Position numbers and translations under genes: made by a program
Notes under the pieces: generated by a model
What the model saw: only the letters and a program-made list of their open reading frames with translations
Databases searched by the model: none
What the model was told of the DNA's origin: nothing
Shown here: positions 23,201 to 34,663 of the stretch, piece by piece
Position numbering within the stretch: position 1 is the first letter of the stretch
Layout of the letters: each line of letters begins with the position of its first letter
DNA from: Allodiplogaster sudhausi
Taxonomy: Eukaryota; Nematoda; Chromadorea; Rhabditida; Diplogasteridae
Reading direction: 5' to 3'
DNA: 64,000 nt
NCBI GenBank assembly: GCA_945643635.1
Contig: CALZFC010000284.1
Coordinates: 996,001 to 1,060,000 of the forward strand

Positions 23201-23951
23201 CTTTCACCACACCGAAGAGCATTGGGATCCCTCGGGGTGATACTCCTCGGCCCGCCACAAATTGGGCAGGGCCTGTTCGTCCGAAGAAGTGCCCTTTCCG
23301 CTATGAAGGTGTCGAAGTCAGCGTTCGACATGAACGCAAGTTCAGGCCATGACGAGAAGAGATTAAAGTCACGGAGGGAGAGCATATGCGCTTGGGCATT
23401 CATATTTGCCGTAAAAACGGAATAACTGAACGGGTCCCACTTCCGGGGCGCTTATATACCTCTTACTAGCGAGGGATGGGTGGTAGAGCAATGAGTAACT
23501 TAGAAAATGAGTGGCCTCTGCCGGGATGATCTACGCCATCGGTTATGAGGGAGAGGCAACACGAATTGCTATCTACCAACACACTGACTCACAGAGTCAA
23601 AAGATCAGACAACATGTATAACATACATGATCTACCTAACACCTCTAATGTTCGGTAAATTTTTTATACGCATAGGAGTACAAAACAAACGTGATATTCG
23701 TGTTCCCCATGCTCGAGAACCCCCCTGTGCACGATTTGAGCGAAAAGGAAAAAAAAAAGTATACTGCCCCCCCCCAAGTAACATAGCACCGCCCCACTTG
23801 CCTCTTCAAGGAACGCCGGGTTGTCCATGTCATCTTCGGTGGAAGCGATTTTGTGAGCTTTCCTATTTCTGTCGCGTTCGTTTTTGAGCGAGTTTCCGAG
23901 CGATTTGTTGACACCGGTCGGCCGCTTGTTAGAGGGACGATGCCTCGTCAT
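20257..23951 (-). CDS. lsg-1: Large-subunit GTPase 1 (LSG1), 60S export/maturation GTPase
   Basis: Nine exons: 23802-23951 (ATG 23951), 22596-22717, 22330-22519, 22149-22241, 21860-22038, 21387-21783, 20969-21271, 20598-20751 and 20257-20432. They give 587 residues and every phase closes. The GTPase motifs are circularly permuted as in the YlqF/MMR1_HSR1 family: G4 (ILVNKADLL) precedes the P-loop (VGFVGYPNVGKSS), and G3 is LCDCPGLVMPSF. An acidic Ser/Glu insert of about 60 residues lies between G5 and G1. LSG1 releases the export adaptor NMD3 from cytoplasmic pre-60S subunits. Intron 1 uses a GC donor (GAG|GCAAGT) and contains a Merlin-like transposon. The ATG is preceded by ATTGTAG at one base, a likely trans-splice acceptor. 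Confidence 0.95.
22793..23790. mobile_element. Merlin-like DNA transposon, degenerate (998 bp)
   Basis: Terminal inverted repeats of about 115 bp start GGTGCTATGTTACTTGG at both ends. They are flanked by a perfect 8-bp duplication, GCCCCACT (22785-22792 and 23791-23798). Degenerate minus-strand frames inside contain CPICGG followed by LRCG, then VGIYVDTFFQR and LLSYLYIND. These resemble the zinc-binding head and early DDE domain of Merlin/IS1016-type transposases, which make 8-9 bp duplications. Frames are broken, so it is not autonomous. It sits in intron 1 of LSG1, a few bases after the donor. Confidence 0.75.
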
Positions 23952-24259
23952 TCTACAATTCAGATTCAATTACAATTATACGGCATTCATTCAACAAAAG
24001 TGGCATCGACAAGTTCAAAACCAGCCATTTCAAAATTAAAGGAAATTAAACTCGTGCAAATTGTACAGTACTTCAGGAACGTTCCCGTGAAGAGTTTCCA
24101 CTATTCAATTTCTTCTTGTTATTCACCAAACATAATAGATTCCTATGCACCAATGTTACCATTAAAACTCACAAAGCACGATAAGGCAGTAGAACACAGT
24201 CTCGTCTGTGTCGCTATCCGCTTTAGCAGCTCGATCTTCGCTGTTTTTACTTTCTCGCC
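23952..24259. promoter_or_regulatory. Divergent promoter region, LSG1 (-) and bL34m-like gene (+)
   Basis: 308 bp between two opposite ATGs, AT-rich. It includes the LSG1 trans-splice acceptor ATTGTAG immediately before 23951. Nothing else is recognisable. Confidence 0.45.
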
Positions 24260-25080
24260 ATGCAGGTTCGTTCGCATTGCAGTCTCCATTCAAGCACATG
24301 TTGTGTTGCCTTCTTTTTTGGACGTTTATAGTTTTCGTTTGTTTATGGCCATTTATTCTCGTTTGTCAAGGCTTTTTCATAATACTTTTTCTTTTTCATA
24401 ACGTGTATTGTTTGAGCTGAATGGGAGCGGCCTGCTGCCGCTGGCCGGTCGCCTGCTACAGCAGCAGAGTGTTCGCTGGAACTGCCCCTGGCACCGCAAT
24501 TCCTTCCGCCCCTGCGTCTTCCCCTTCAAGATGCACGAGAAGCTTCGCATGGAAACCGTCGATGCGCGCACGAAAACGCGCGGCGGCCGTCTTATGCTCA
24601 TGAGGTTTTTTTTTCAATTTTTCTTCTTCAGTGAAACTACAGCTGTTTTGAATGTTACGTACAAATTCTTGTGCTCGTAATCTCGAGTCAGTTTTATGCA
24701 CTCTACGGCTCAAACACAGAAACAGGCGTGGGACCTTGTGCTCATACCTAAGCCTTTCTAAGTAGTACGTCTAAATACCATGAACCTTGCTAAATTCACT
24801 TCTGTATGACTTATTGAAAACCTGATTGAGGAATCGAGTATAACGATCATGTGCCCTAAGTTGTGTCTCAAAAAACAACTCCCATCGTTCTTCCCTATTC
24901 GCAGAAAAAAATTGCTCCCAAATTGATATCCACTTGATGTCTCTTAGTTAAATTCGCACCCTCGTTGCCTGAAGCATTGTCGTTTGTCATTTCAGGCGTG
25001 TGCTCCGCGAGCAGCTCTTCCTCGGCTACCTCACAACTCCTCCTTCCAAGCCATCCCCTTCCTTGTACGGTAGAAGATAG
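24260..25080 (+). CDS. Probable mitochondrial ribosomal protein bL34m
   Basis: Three exons: 24260-24265 (ATG CAG only), 24417-24604 and 24996-25080 (stop TAG 25078-25080). They give 92 residues, the length of animal MRPL34. The C-terminal half has the L34 pattern: a basic KMHEKLRMETVDARTKTRGG followed by RLMLMRRVLRE. This parallels the HGxxxR(x)ST(x)GRxxLxRRxLK core of bL34, but the usual HG is not present, so the match is modest. The N-terminal part would be the mitochondrial presequence. The two-codon first exon is supported by a good donor and by phase, but is unproven. A frame-shifted reading of the same DNA is also open, so family assignment needs a profile search. Confidence 0.45.
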
Positions 25081-25315
25081 CTTGCTCTAACATACGGTAT
25101 ACACCGCAGTGATAAAGCTTTCAATGATCAAAAGCTTTCGAAGTGCTGAGAAGGGATGAAAAATTCTTTATGCATATTACAATATGTAATAATAGTGAGA
25201 GTCTATATCAAGAACGATGAGGTATATAAGTTATATTTCTTCCTTCATTACTAACAAACTTCAGATTAATAAAACAAATAGATTTACAAGTGGAGAGATC
25301 ACGAGCCGGTGTGGA

Positions 25316-28300
25316 TTAGTCGGTGAGATGTATCAGTTGAATACGCTTCTTTGGCTGAGCCCGTGTATCGTTCCTGGATAAAGAAAGTAGTTGGCTCCGA
25401 TAGGACTTCTTATAACCAGGGAAGAGCAGCTTGGGCAGAGTCCGCAAGGACAGCGGCCCTGGATTTACTCATCCCTGCATATTTACTGACAAATTCTTGC
25501 AAAACAATTATTTTTCGCTTTTTGATGGCGAGTTAGATTAATTGAAGATAAACGAGGAATTACTCACCCCTGTTCTGTCTTCGCGGTTGCTGGTGAGCTT
25601 TCCAGAGCAATAGGTGGTGGCCTGGCTGGTGTAGTCTTTTTGCTGAAGAAGGCGTGCAGAGTGGGAGTTCCAGGTGGGGGTGCCGAAGGTCGGGGTGGAA
25701 TGAGGGGGGAGGACGAAGAACTGCGGGTCTTCTTGCCGGGGGGAGTCGCTGCCGTCTGTGTCTCCAACTCCTTTCCTTTCTCTTTCTCCTCTCCCGCCTT
25801 TCTCTTCCTGGATGGAGTCTTTATGCTCTTCTCTTCAGAAATATCCACCATAGCCGGATACTCTTTGACCTGAAGAATGGCAATCAACGAATGTTAATGT
25901 GCTCAAATTAATTGACTATTTATTAGTACTGACCGCAAGGATAAGCTTTACAAGTTCTACAGAGTAAAAACTCTGACTTCATCACCAAGTCGCTTGAGGT
26001 CAAGGAGCAAGAAGGAGCAGTATCCCTCGAGGGAAGCAATGGAGATGAGTCTGCCATCGTCGCTCCACGAAGCCTCCGTGAGAATGTTGTAGTGCATGGA
26101 ATGAGCAAGGCCGATGGGTGTGGAGTGCTGCGAGTCGTAGATGTACACTGCACAATCACTTAGCGCAGCCCACACCGCGCGGTAAGGCAATCTCAATTAC
26201 TCTCTTCAGTTTCTGCTCTTTAAGAGAGGATGTCAGTAAGACTCGAGCAGGGCAATATTATGGCCTGCCCTAGGAATTTTTTTTCGAATTTCTTCACCAA
26301 AATTGATTACAGTATACAACTCGACGTCGTGAACAAAATAGGCTATATTTCAAAGTTGAAAAAAAATTTCCGCGCGAGACCCAGTACAGTTATCTTTTAA
26401 ATTACATTGGTCATAAGTCGCTTCAAACTTATTATTAGACAACCATCGATAGCTGATTGGACGGGCTTTAATTTTCATGTTGATGATGTTTTCATAAAAT
26501 TTGATTTTGGCCCTAAAATACGGCCCTAAACCTTTTTGAAGGCGGTTTTTAGCCAAATTAAGTATTTTATGCCCGTTTCCGCACAACCGCTCCTGCATAG
26601 GCTTAAAGTACGTGACATTTGCTATAAGATATGTGTCTTTCAAAAAAAAATTGAAGGTCCCAGCCCCAGGCTCCGGAGCACGTGAACATGTTCCAGTGTA
26701 AACTGTAACACCGTGCAAGCGCATTCTTCGATCCATAACTGCGCTCAATGTCAATATTACAAAATCGTAAGTATATCATCTAAGAGCTCTCACGGAGATC
26801 TTCAAATGTTACATACATTATTTTATTGAAAAGTTTCAATTTATATGGGAAATTTCGTTATGTACAATTAGAAGGCTTAAAAAACAACTTTAAAAACATT
26901 TTCGCCTGTCGAAACATACATCGTAAGAAAGAGGATGAAATTTGGTACAAGATGAACCCCTTTCAATGGAATTCCATGCATACGATCTTTTGTTATAAGC
27001 GTAGGATAACAAGGCCTTATGGAAAAACTGTAGAAAAAAAAAGGATTGGAATATTCTAATTCGAATAACCTAAAATGTGAATTCTTGGGCGAAATGACAG
27101 CGACGGCACTGGCACTATTTTATGGCTTATAACAAAAGATCGTATGCATGGAATTCCATTGAAAGGGGTTCATCTTGTACCAAATTTCATCCTCTTTCTT
27201 ACGATGTATGTTTCGACAGGCGAAAATGTTTTTAAAATAGTTTTTTAAGCCTTCTAATTGTACATAACGAAATTTCCCATATAAATTGAAACTGTTCAAT
27301 AAAATAATGTATGTAACATTTGAAGATCTCCGTGAGTGCTCTTAGATGATATACTTACGATTTTGTAATATTGACATTGCGCGCAGTTATGGATCGAAGA
27401 ATGCGCTTGCACCGTTTTACAGTTTACACTGGAACATATTCACGTGCTCCGGAGCCTGGGGCTGGGACCTTCAATTTTTTTGAAAGACACATATCTTATA
27501 GCAAATTTCACGTACTTTAAGCCTATGCATGAGCGGTTGTGCGGAAATGAGCATAAAACACTTAATTTGGCTAAAAACCGCCTTCAAAAATGTATAAGGC
27601 CGTATTTTAGGGCCAAAATCAAATTTTATGAAAACATCATCAACATGACAATTAAAGCCCGTCCAATCAGCTATCCAATGATAGCTCGATGGTTGTCTAA
27701 TAATAAGTATGACGCGACTTATGACCAATTAAATTTATAAGGTTACTGTACTGGGTCTCGTGCGGAAAATTTTTTTCAACTTTGAAATATAGCCTATTTT
27801 GTTCACCACGTCAAGTTGTCTACTAAAATCACTTTTGGTGAGGAAATTCGAAAAAAAAATTCCTAGGGCAGGCCTTGATCGAACAGTACTGACAGGCTCT
27901 CTTAACATGATTCAAGTGAACAAGTAAAAATACCCGGAGTAATTCTCCTCGGTCGAAGGGTCAAGTTCGAAGAGCAACGGGCACATTTGAATGAAGAAAG
28001 TTATGCGAGGAGAGGGCAGCAACCAGCTTGGCCGTTGTCTGAAGAGGACTTTCTTTTCAATTTATATACTTCGAAAACAAATATCGAACAACAAAAGCAG
28101 GGAAATGAAAGAGTGAGAGATAGAGGAGCTCCTTTTAAGTAGCAAGAAACAACGAAGGGACCCGTTCAGGTCGCTTCGCTTGAAGACGTAAGTCCCGTAT
28201 ACATTAGACTTGCCCACTTCCAGGTGAGCACCTACAAAGACTCCTTCTAATTAACAGTCACAGATATGGATAAAGATTAAAAGGATGATAATGACTAACA

Positions 28301-29953
28301 GGGCGCAACCATCAGTTGGCCACACGGGGAGAAGGAAGGCGAACGCTTGAAGGAGGTCATTTGGTCGTCGTGGAATAGCTTGTACGGCTTCAAATCACAT
28401 TGTTTACAAAGTTATAATTGGCATCACCTTCTTATAACTAAAAAATAAGATAAAATTATGAACAATTACCTTCAATAGAATCTTTTCTCCTTTCAACTTC
28501 CTCCTAGGAAGATCAGTAACACCGATCACTCGTAGTTTCGTACCCTTCACGGCATCGATTACTTCCATCTGAATAATTCTTTTACTGAGTCTTCTCCCCT
28601 CCACTCATTTATCCATCCATGATTCTTTGTATATTCCCCCACCTTTCTATCAGTCGACATCGTGACGATAAACTTCCCCGCGGGATCCCATGCAACTCCG
28701 TTCGGGAACTCGCGAAGATTGCGAACACACATCATTCTTTTCCCTGCAAATACATAACCAAGTACAATGGGTGCTGATGTTTATCTTGTAAAGATGTTCG
28801 GGAATGGTCGTATAAAAGGAACTGATTTTACTTTACAATTAATCCTAGGCAAAATCTTAAAAATAAAATAGTTGTTCTGTGCAACAATGAAGAACGACAC
28901 GAAAGTACACTATTCGAAAGCAGAAATACTTTCGGGCATGAGGTCTAAGCACTTTATGAGAAAGATTTAACCAGATGCGTCGTGAACCAAGAGACAATTA
29001 TCCCTAGAAACGGAGGCGATTCGCGTGCCTAGTCGATCCCAGGCTACGGCGCACACATCACTGTCATGGTGTGCTACCTTAATTGATAGAAATTCCATTC
29101 GTGACGATTTGTCCTTAATCATCTAAATAATCTTGACGATCTAGATGAAATTTTCTTCAAGATAGCCAAAAATTCATAATAGGGAAATAAAATTATTTGA
29201 GAAGCAAAAGTCCTTGAAATGAAAATGAAAATGTTGCTTACCTTCTGGCGAACCCAATTGACGCGATTCGGAGGGAAGTCAGGGTCTTCTGGAGGGCCAG
29301 GAGGGCCATCGCCGATTCCCCAGAAAACGATTCTCCCGTCGCTATCACCGGAGACAAACATTCTTGCTGAAGAATCTTTTTAACCTTCACAACCACATCC
29401 ATTTAAACGAGTTCATTCTCACTGTACTAATCAGCCGCTTCCTCTAATAAACAGACTTAAGAGTACCGTAAGCAGAAACAAACCGTCTTCACCGGGAGCG
29501 AAGCGAAGAGTGTTGATGGAAGAGTTGTGGGCGCCAAAGAGATTGGCCACGAATTGCACGCAAAGAGCATGCTGTTTCTCCCTCGCTTCTTCAAACGATA
29601 ACTGCCAAATGCGAACCTCAACCAGAACGACTAGCAACACATTCCACGCAACAAATTCATTTCTAATTGATTCTGGATCATTATTGAACTCTTCGTAGTC
29701 GAACCTCTTTTTGCATGCTGGCGGTAGCAATGATGAAGGAGACGGCAGCATTTCCTTTCTTTTCACTCTTGTCTTCTTCCGAGATGGCAACATTTCTTTT
29801 CTTTTCATTCTTTTCTCCTCCCGAGACGGCAGCATTTCCGTTCTCTTCACTCTTTTTGTCTGCCATCTTAATTTTGTTTCGTGTGGAGAGGATGTCGAGG
29901 GCGAGAATGCCTTGGCGGTCGTGCCAGTAGATCTCGGGAAGAAAGTGCTCCAT
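25316..29953 (-). CDS. Chromatin assembly factor 1 subunit p60 (CHAF1B) homologue, WD40 protein
   Basis: Twelve exons: 29705-29953 (ATG 29953), 29484-29616, 29242-29366, 28972-29077, 28643-28743, 28470-28568, 28300-28387, 28162-28231, 27934-28038, 25978-26191, 25568-25869 and 25316-25373. They give 549 residues with all phases closing. The start MEHFLPEIYWHDRQGILALD, VRIWQLSFEEA, VSGDSDGRIVFW, LFHDDQMTSFKRSPSFSP, VYGTYVFKRSDL, MCPLLFELDP and MHYNILTEASWSDDGRLI match successive p60 WD repeats. The tail is disordered and basic and ends KKRIQLIHLTD, like the conserved p60 end. p60 deposits H3-H4 at replication forks with the other CAF-1 subunits. An insert of about 40 Lys/Glu-rich residues, made of GNAAVS-type repeats, interrupts the first WD repeat. 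The intron 26192-27933 holds a fold-back element. Confidence 0.9.
26219..27905. mobile_element. Fold-back (long inverted repeat) element, about 1.69 kb
   Basis: Two arms of roughly 750-780 bp, about 26219-27000 and 27122-27905, are inverted copies of each other around a loop of about 120 bp. Both ends carry TTAAGAGAG and GGCCTGCCCTAGGAATTTTT. Both arms contain the same frame (FLKDTYLIAN, then YFRAKIKFYENIINM), but neither is long enough for a transposase. Only about 27 nt of intron remains on each side, so the ancestral intron was about 54 nt, typical of nematodes. No clear target-site duplication was found. Confidence 0.85.
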
Positions 29954-30479
29954 CGCTTCCTTCTCCACTCCTGAATCACAATTTCAAGACATAGCAACAA
30001 ATATATCGAATGGGAGTATACAAAACTGTGTACCAGGGAAAATAACGTAAGCTTTACATCAAAAACAGATACAGCACAAAAAAAAAAGAAGAAAAAATTA
30101 CTCTTCGAAGGCCAAACTTTCCCGCGGCAGGTAAATGACATTGATCGGAAGTAGTGTTCACGTGGACTACTATACTAGTGAAATTGGATTACCTCGGGCC
30201 AGCAATCACAGATTAAATTGATTTTTTTTTTGAAGTTGCTAAATATGTATCTGCGGTAAAACTTGAAATATACAGAGATTGGAGAGACAAGAAAAATAAT
30301 ATTGTCTTTTTTCTTCATCTTCCTTATGTTCGCATCTATGTGCATGCTATGCACACACCTTTGAAAGAAATAGTAATTACTCCTTTAGACTTTACTCACA
30401 TATCCATCTGGCTCTCCCCCTACTTCTTCAACTTCCCTCTCTCTCTACCTCTCTCTCTCTCCCCCCCCCTCTCTTTCTC

Positions 30480-30528
<49 letters not shown>

Positions 30529-30839
30529 CTCGAATTCTCTCTTCTTTTTATAGAGGCGCACTGGATCCAAGTGATATCATCTGAATACACTGAATACACT
30601 TGTGAATACTTTATCACCCATGGACGATCGTACACATAGCGATACTGGAACATGCAAAGAATAGAGCCTTCTTGTAGGGAGAGCGATACCAAGAGATGAA
30701 GAGAGAGAGAGAGAGAGAGAGAGGAAGAGAGAGAGAGAGAGAGTTATCAATGAATAATGAAAAAAGAAATAGGGGCAGTATGGCAGAGAATGGATTCTGT
30801 GAAGGTGTGAAAAAGCTCTCCGAATGAGATATTTGTCTC
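29954..30839. other. Spacer between two minus-strand genes, with GA/CT arrays
   Basis: Holds the CAF-1 p60 promoter and the 3' flank of the calponin-homology gene. A (CT)n array lies at about 30432-30532 and a (GA)n array at 30698-30745. No gene recognised. Confidence 0.6.
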
Positions 30840-32319
30840 TCAAGCATTAAGAATCTTGTCCTTGGAGATTGGCTTCGGTGGTGCGATTCCCATCGACTTC
30901 TCCACCTAAAACGACAACTTTTCTTCTTGTGATTAGAATAACTTCATTGTTAGAGAAAATTGATTTACTTCTCTAGGATTTCTAGAATCTTCTCTGCTAA
31001 TCTCCCTGCAAATCTCGTCTTGCGCTTTTCAACGCAGAGGAGTGCGCTCTTCACTCCCAACTGTCACGGCGGATTGTAAGAGTAAACAGTGGTTTCGCCG
31101 GTTTATTTGGGGGCAAATGCGGGAGAACCGAAGCTGGAACTTCGAGGATGAAATGCTAAGGAGAGCTATCAAGAAAGAGAAAGAGAGAGAGGGAGAGACG
31201 AAGACGTAGAGAGAGAGAGAGGACGTGAGAGGGAGAAGGAGGGAAGAAAGAGAACGAGGTTACGTAGGAAACGGGGTGAAATTGACGAGACTCTCTGGCA
31301 AGATATACTGGAAAAAATTGGCTTCATTGGTTGAACAGTACTCTATACACGACATCTTGAGATGGTTGAGGTGATTTAAAAACGAAGAAAGAGAGTGAGA
31401 GAGAGAGAATGTACAAACGAATACAGAGTCCTGAAATGTAAATTTATAATGGAGCAAATGTGCTAGCCTTCTTGGCAAGACTGCGCAGAGTGACACAGAC
31501 GGAGAAGAGATCACGGCCTTCGAAGAGGTCCACGGACCTGTTCATATTTACACATGCACTTATTTTGATACTAACTTACTCTCTATGTATATATCTTGAT
31601 CCCTCTCCCCTCTCTTTCACGCTCTCTTACTCTCTCTCTCTCTCACTCTCTCTCTCTCTCCTCTTGCTCACTCTTTCTTTGATTCTCTCTTTCACCAACT
31701 GGAATGTCTCCTCATCTGGCACGCCCAGTCCTCTTGCTCCGGTGCAGAATTGGTTGATGTTCTCGAGGCAGTTGAAGTTGGAGATGGGCTTCATGATTTT
31801 CTTGATTGATCCGGGCTTCAAGGCGTTCAGGAATCTGAAAGTAGAAACATTGAATTCCGTTGTGCTCTTACTTTTCTTGTGAATTGAAATTTTTTTTGTT
31901 CCAACCATAAGTAGGTACAGTGATCTATGTCACAGGGAGAAGATAGAGGAAAGCGAGAGGAGAGAGTGAGACAGAGAGACAGAGAGACAGAGAGAGAGAG
32001 AGAGGCAGAAGAGAGAAAGATGTCACCTGCAAAGGACTTGTCCATCCTTGAGTAGCTCAAGGAAGTCGTCTCGGTTTCCGCTGGTGGAGATGTCTTCCTT
32101 CATGATCTCCTTGATCCACTCCAGAAGATTGGCTGCCTCGTCGTCATTGAACTTGTTCGCCTAGAATCCTTCCTTCTTGTGCGATAAAAAATTTATTTCT
32201 TTATTTATTTTTGCTATTTGCAGGTAAAAATGATTAAAATGGAAATGACAGACCTGCTTGTCAAGCACGGCGCCACCAATTCCAGAGGGACGCGGACGGT
32301 GATAGTTCTGATTAGACAT
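30840..32319 (-). CDS. Calponin-homology (transgelin/calponin-like) actin-binding protein
   Basis: Five exons: 32254-32319 (ATG 32319), 32027-32160, 31700-31834, 31468-31537 and 30840-30905. They give 156 residues. After a short basic head (MSNQNYHRPRPSGIGG) comes one CH domain: NDDEAANLLEWIKEIM, FLELLKDGQVLCRFLNALKP, GSIKKIMKPISNFNCLENIN and VDLFEGRDLFSVCVTLRSLA. This is the transgelin/calponin arrangement, and such proteins bundle or stabilise actin filaments in muscle and cortex. The last exon encodes EKSMGIAPPKPISKDKILNA and has no calponin-like repeat. The last intron needs a GC donor (AAG|GCTAGC). An alternative last exon near 31110 would end SPAFAPK, so the C-terminus is less certain. 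Introns are packed with GA/CT repeats. Confidence 0.85.
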
Positions 32320-32379
32320 CCTGAAAAAAGAGAGAGAGAGAGAGAGAGAATAATTCAGAGAAAAGAGAAAAGAGGCAGG

Positions 32380-32422
<43 letters not shown>

Positions 32423-32778
32423 CATGTACCAAGGGTGGCGAGAAATTACCATTGGAGAAGAGACTGTCTTCAATAATTTAGCATACGCTCATGATTTCTG
32501 CGAGGAAAAGATAGCAATAACAACAAGGTAAAATGAGAATAGAAAGCAAAAGAGGAAAATGAAAGGAGCTTCTCTGAGCCAGAAAGCTGCGCGGATCTCG
32601 CTTCCACTCACATTTTGCCAATGAGAAGGAGGAGAGAAACGTCGGGAAGAGCGAGGAACCAGGAGAGAAACTCCGCCTTGCCACTTTTTACCAGCTTCTT
32701 CTGCACGATGCAACGGTACTGCTACCGTTTATCCCAGCGGAGATATCCGAGATCCTGTTGAGGCTAAAGGAGAAAGAG

Positions 32779-32818
<40 letters not shown>

Positions 32819-33453
32819 GAGAGGATCATAGATTCGGATGAAGAGAGAGAGGGAGAGAAACAGCAAGATGCAACCGTTCCCGTGCCCTGTGCATACTTAC
32901 TGTGAGCCACACACCCCGGCTTCTCCGAGCGGACACTTTCTTATATCCTAGCGGGCACAAACCGTTTCGAAATCATCCCATCCCACCTCTATATCTCTCT
33001 ATCTCTCACTATCAGGCTCTATCACTCTCCATCTCTCCCTATCTCTCTTCCTCTTAGTCTCCCTCAGCTTCTCTTGTTCTTCTTCTAATCTTCCTCCATC
33101 TCTGCTTTTCTTGCTATCACAGCTCTCTATATCCTAAGGAAGATGGAAAAGAAGAAGGAGAATTGATACAGAGAAAGACAGAAGAGATCATTAGCATGGA
33201 GATAAACAGACACATCAGATATCTCCAGACATTCTAGAAGGCGAGAGCAAGAGAGAGAGAGAGAGAGAGAGAAACAGAGATATTGTAAGAGAGGGAGAGA
33301 GAGAGAGCGAGAGGTAAATAGAAGTGAAAAGACTATGACAATGTTCCTGCGTTAACGAGAAGTCGTGCAATACCATCGATAAACACTTGAGAAGTATCCA
33401 GGGCTTACGCGTTAAATGTGATTCTTGACACCCTGAGTTAGTCATTTCCTTTT

Positions 33454-33493
<40 letters not shown>

Positions 33494-33978
33494 TCCCTCG
33501 CTCTCTCTGTCGTTTTCTCTCTGTATCTTTCCATTTCTCGCGCACCACTCTCTCACTTCGACTGCTCCCTCTCCTTTCTCTTAATCCTGCCATTACCATA
33601 TCGTTGCTGCAATTAGTATGACATTATTATCACAGCGGAGTAAAGATATCTTCCCCCGCAGTTTGCTCATCAGTTATGACTCTTACTCTCTTCCTCTTTT
33701 TCGTTCTCTGCTGAGTCATCCTCTGCTATTTGAATCCGCATCGGAAGACGAATACAGTGGAGTTGTGGAAGAGTGGAAAGAAGCAATAGAACAATGGAGT
33801 TGGTGAGAGAGAAAAGTAGGCGAGAGAGTTTGATGATGAGAGAAAAGATCCAGGATTGAGAGAGAGACAGAGAGACACAGAGAGGTAGACAGAGACAGAG
33901 ACAGAGAAACAGACAAAGAAACAGAGACAGAGACAGAGTGAGAGACAGAGAGAGTGAGACGGATACAGAGAAAGAGAG

Positions 33979-34027
<49 letters not shown>

Positions 34028-34627
34028 AAGAGAGAGAGACTGAGAGAGACTGAGCGAGAAAAGCACTCATATGTAGAAGATGTGGAAAAACTTGCATCCT
34101 CTTCAACGGGTCGGCAAGAGAGTGATTTCAAAACAACAGTATCCACCCTCAATCTCATCCAGACCACGTCCGTTCTCTTTTCTCCTTCCCCTGCTTATCA
34201 GAATGCGCCTTCCAGAGAACTCCTCTAGCCGAACACTTCTTGGTGGATTCTCCCTCCATTCGCTGTTGTTTGCATACTAACCCTTCTCGAATCTCTTCCT
34301 TCTTTTTTATGCCATTACCGAAGTTTAGCTTCTTTTCCTTATCCCTCTACATTCTCTCCCTCCACCTCTATCTTTCTCTCTCTCTCCCTCTCTCTCTTTT
34401 TTGACTTTCCATTTCATCCTCTCCACTGATGTCTTAGTCAAGTTGCAATGGATGAATGAAGAAGCTCAAAAGCTACAGTTTACGTCCCCATGGAAGACGT
34501 TGTAACTTCTTCCTATATTTTACGGAAGAAAGACCCAATTTCTCTATTTCTCTCTCTTTCTCTCTCTGTCATTCTCTCTCTCTCTCTTTCTCTCTCTCTT
34601 ATTCTCTCTCTCTCTCTCTTTCTCTCT

Positions 34628-34663
<36 letters not shown>

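Noticed and set aside
23627..23887. Frame QNKRDIRVPHAREPPCARF repeated at 22720-22920 as a duplicated gene
   Set aside because: Both copies lie in the inverted terminal repeats of the Merlin-like element and are not genes.
33670..34167. 165-codon minus-strand Ser/Leu-rich frame suggesting a membrane protein
   Set aside because: Ser-Leu repeats are translated CTCTCT microsatellite and not a transmembrane region.
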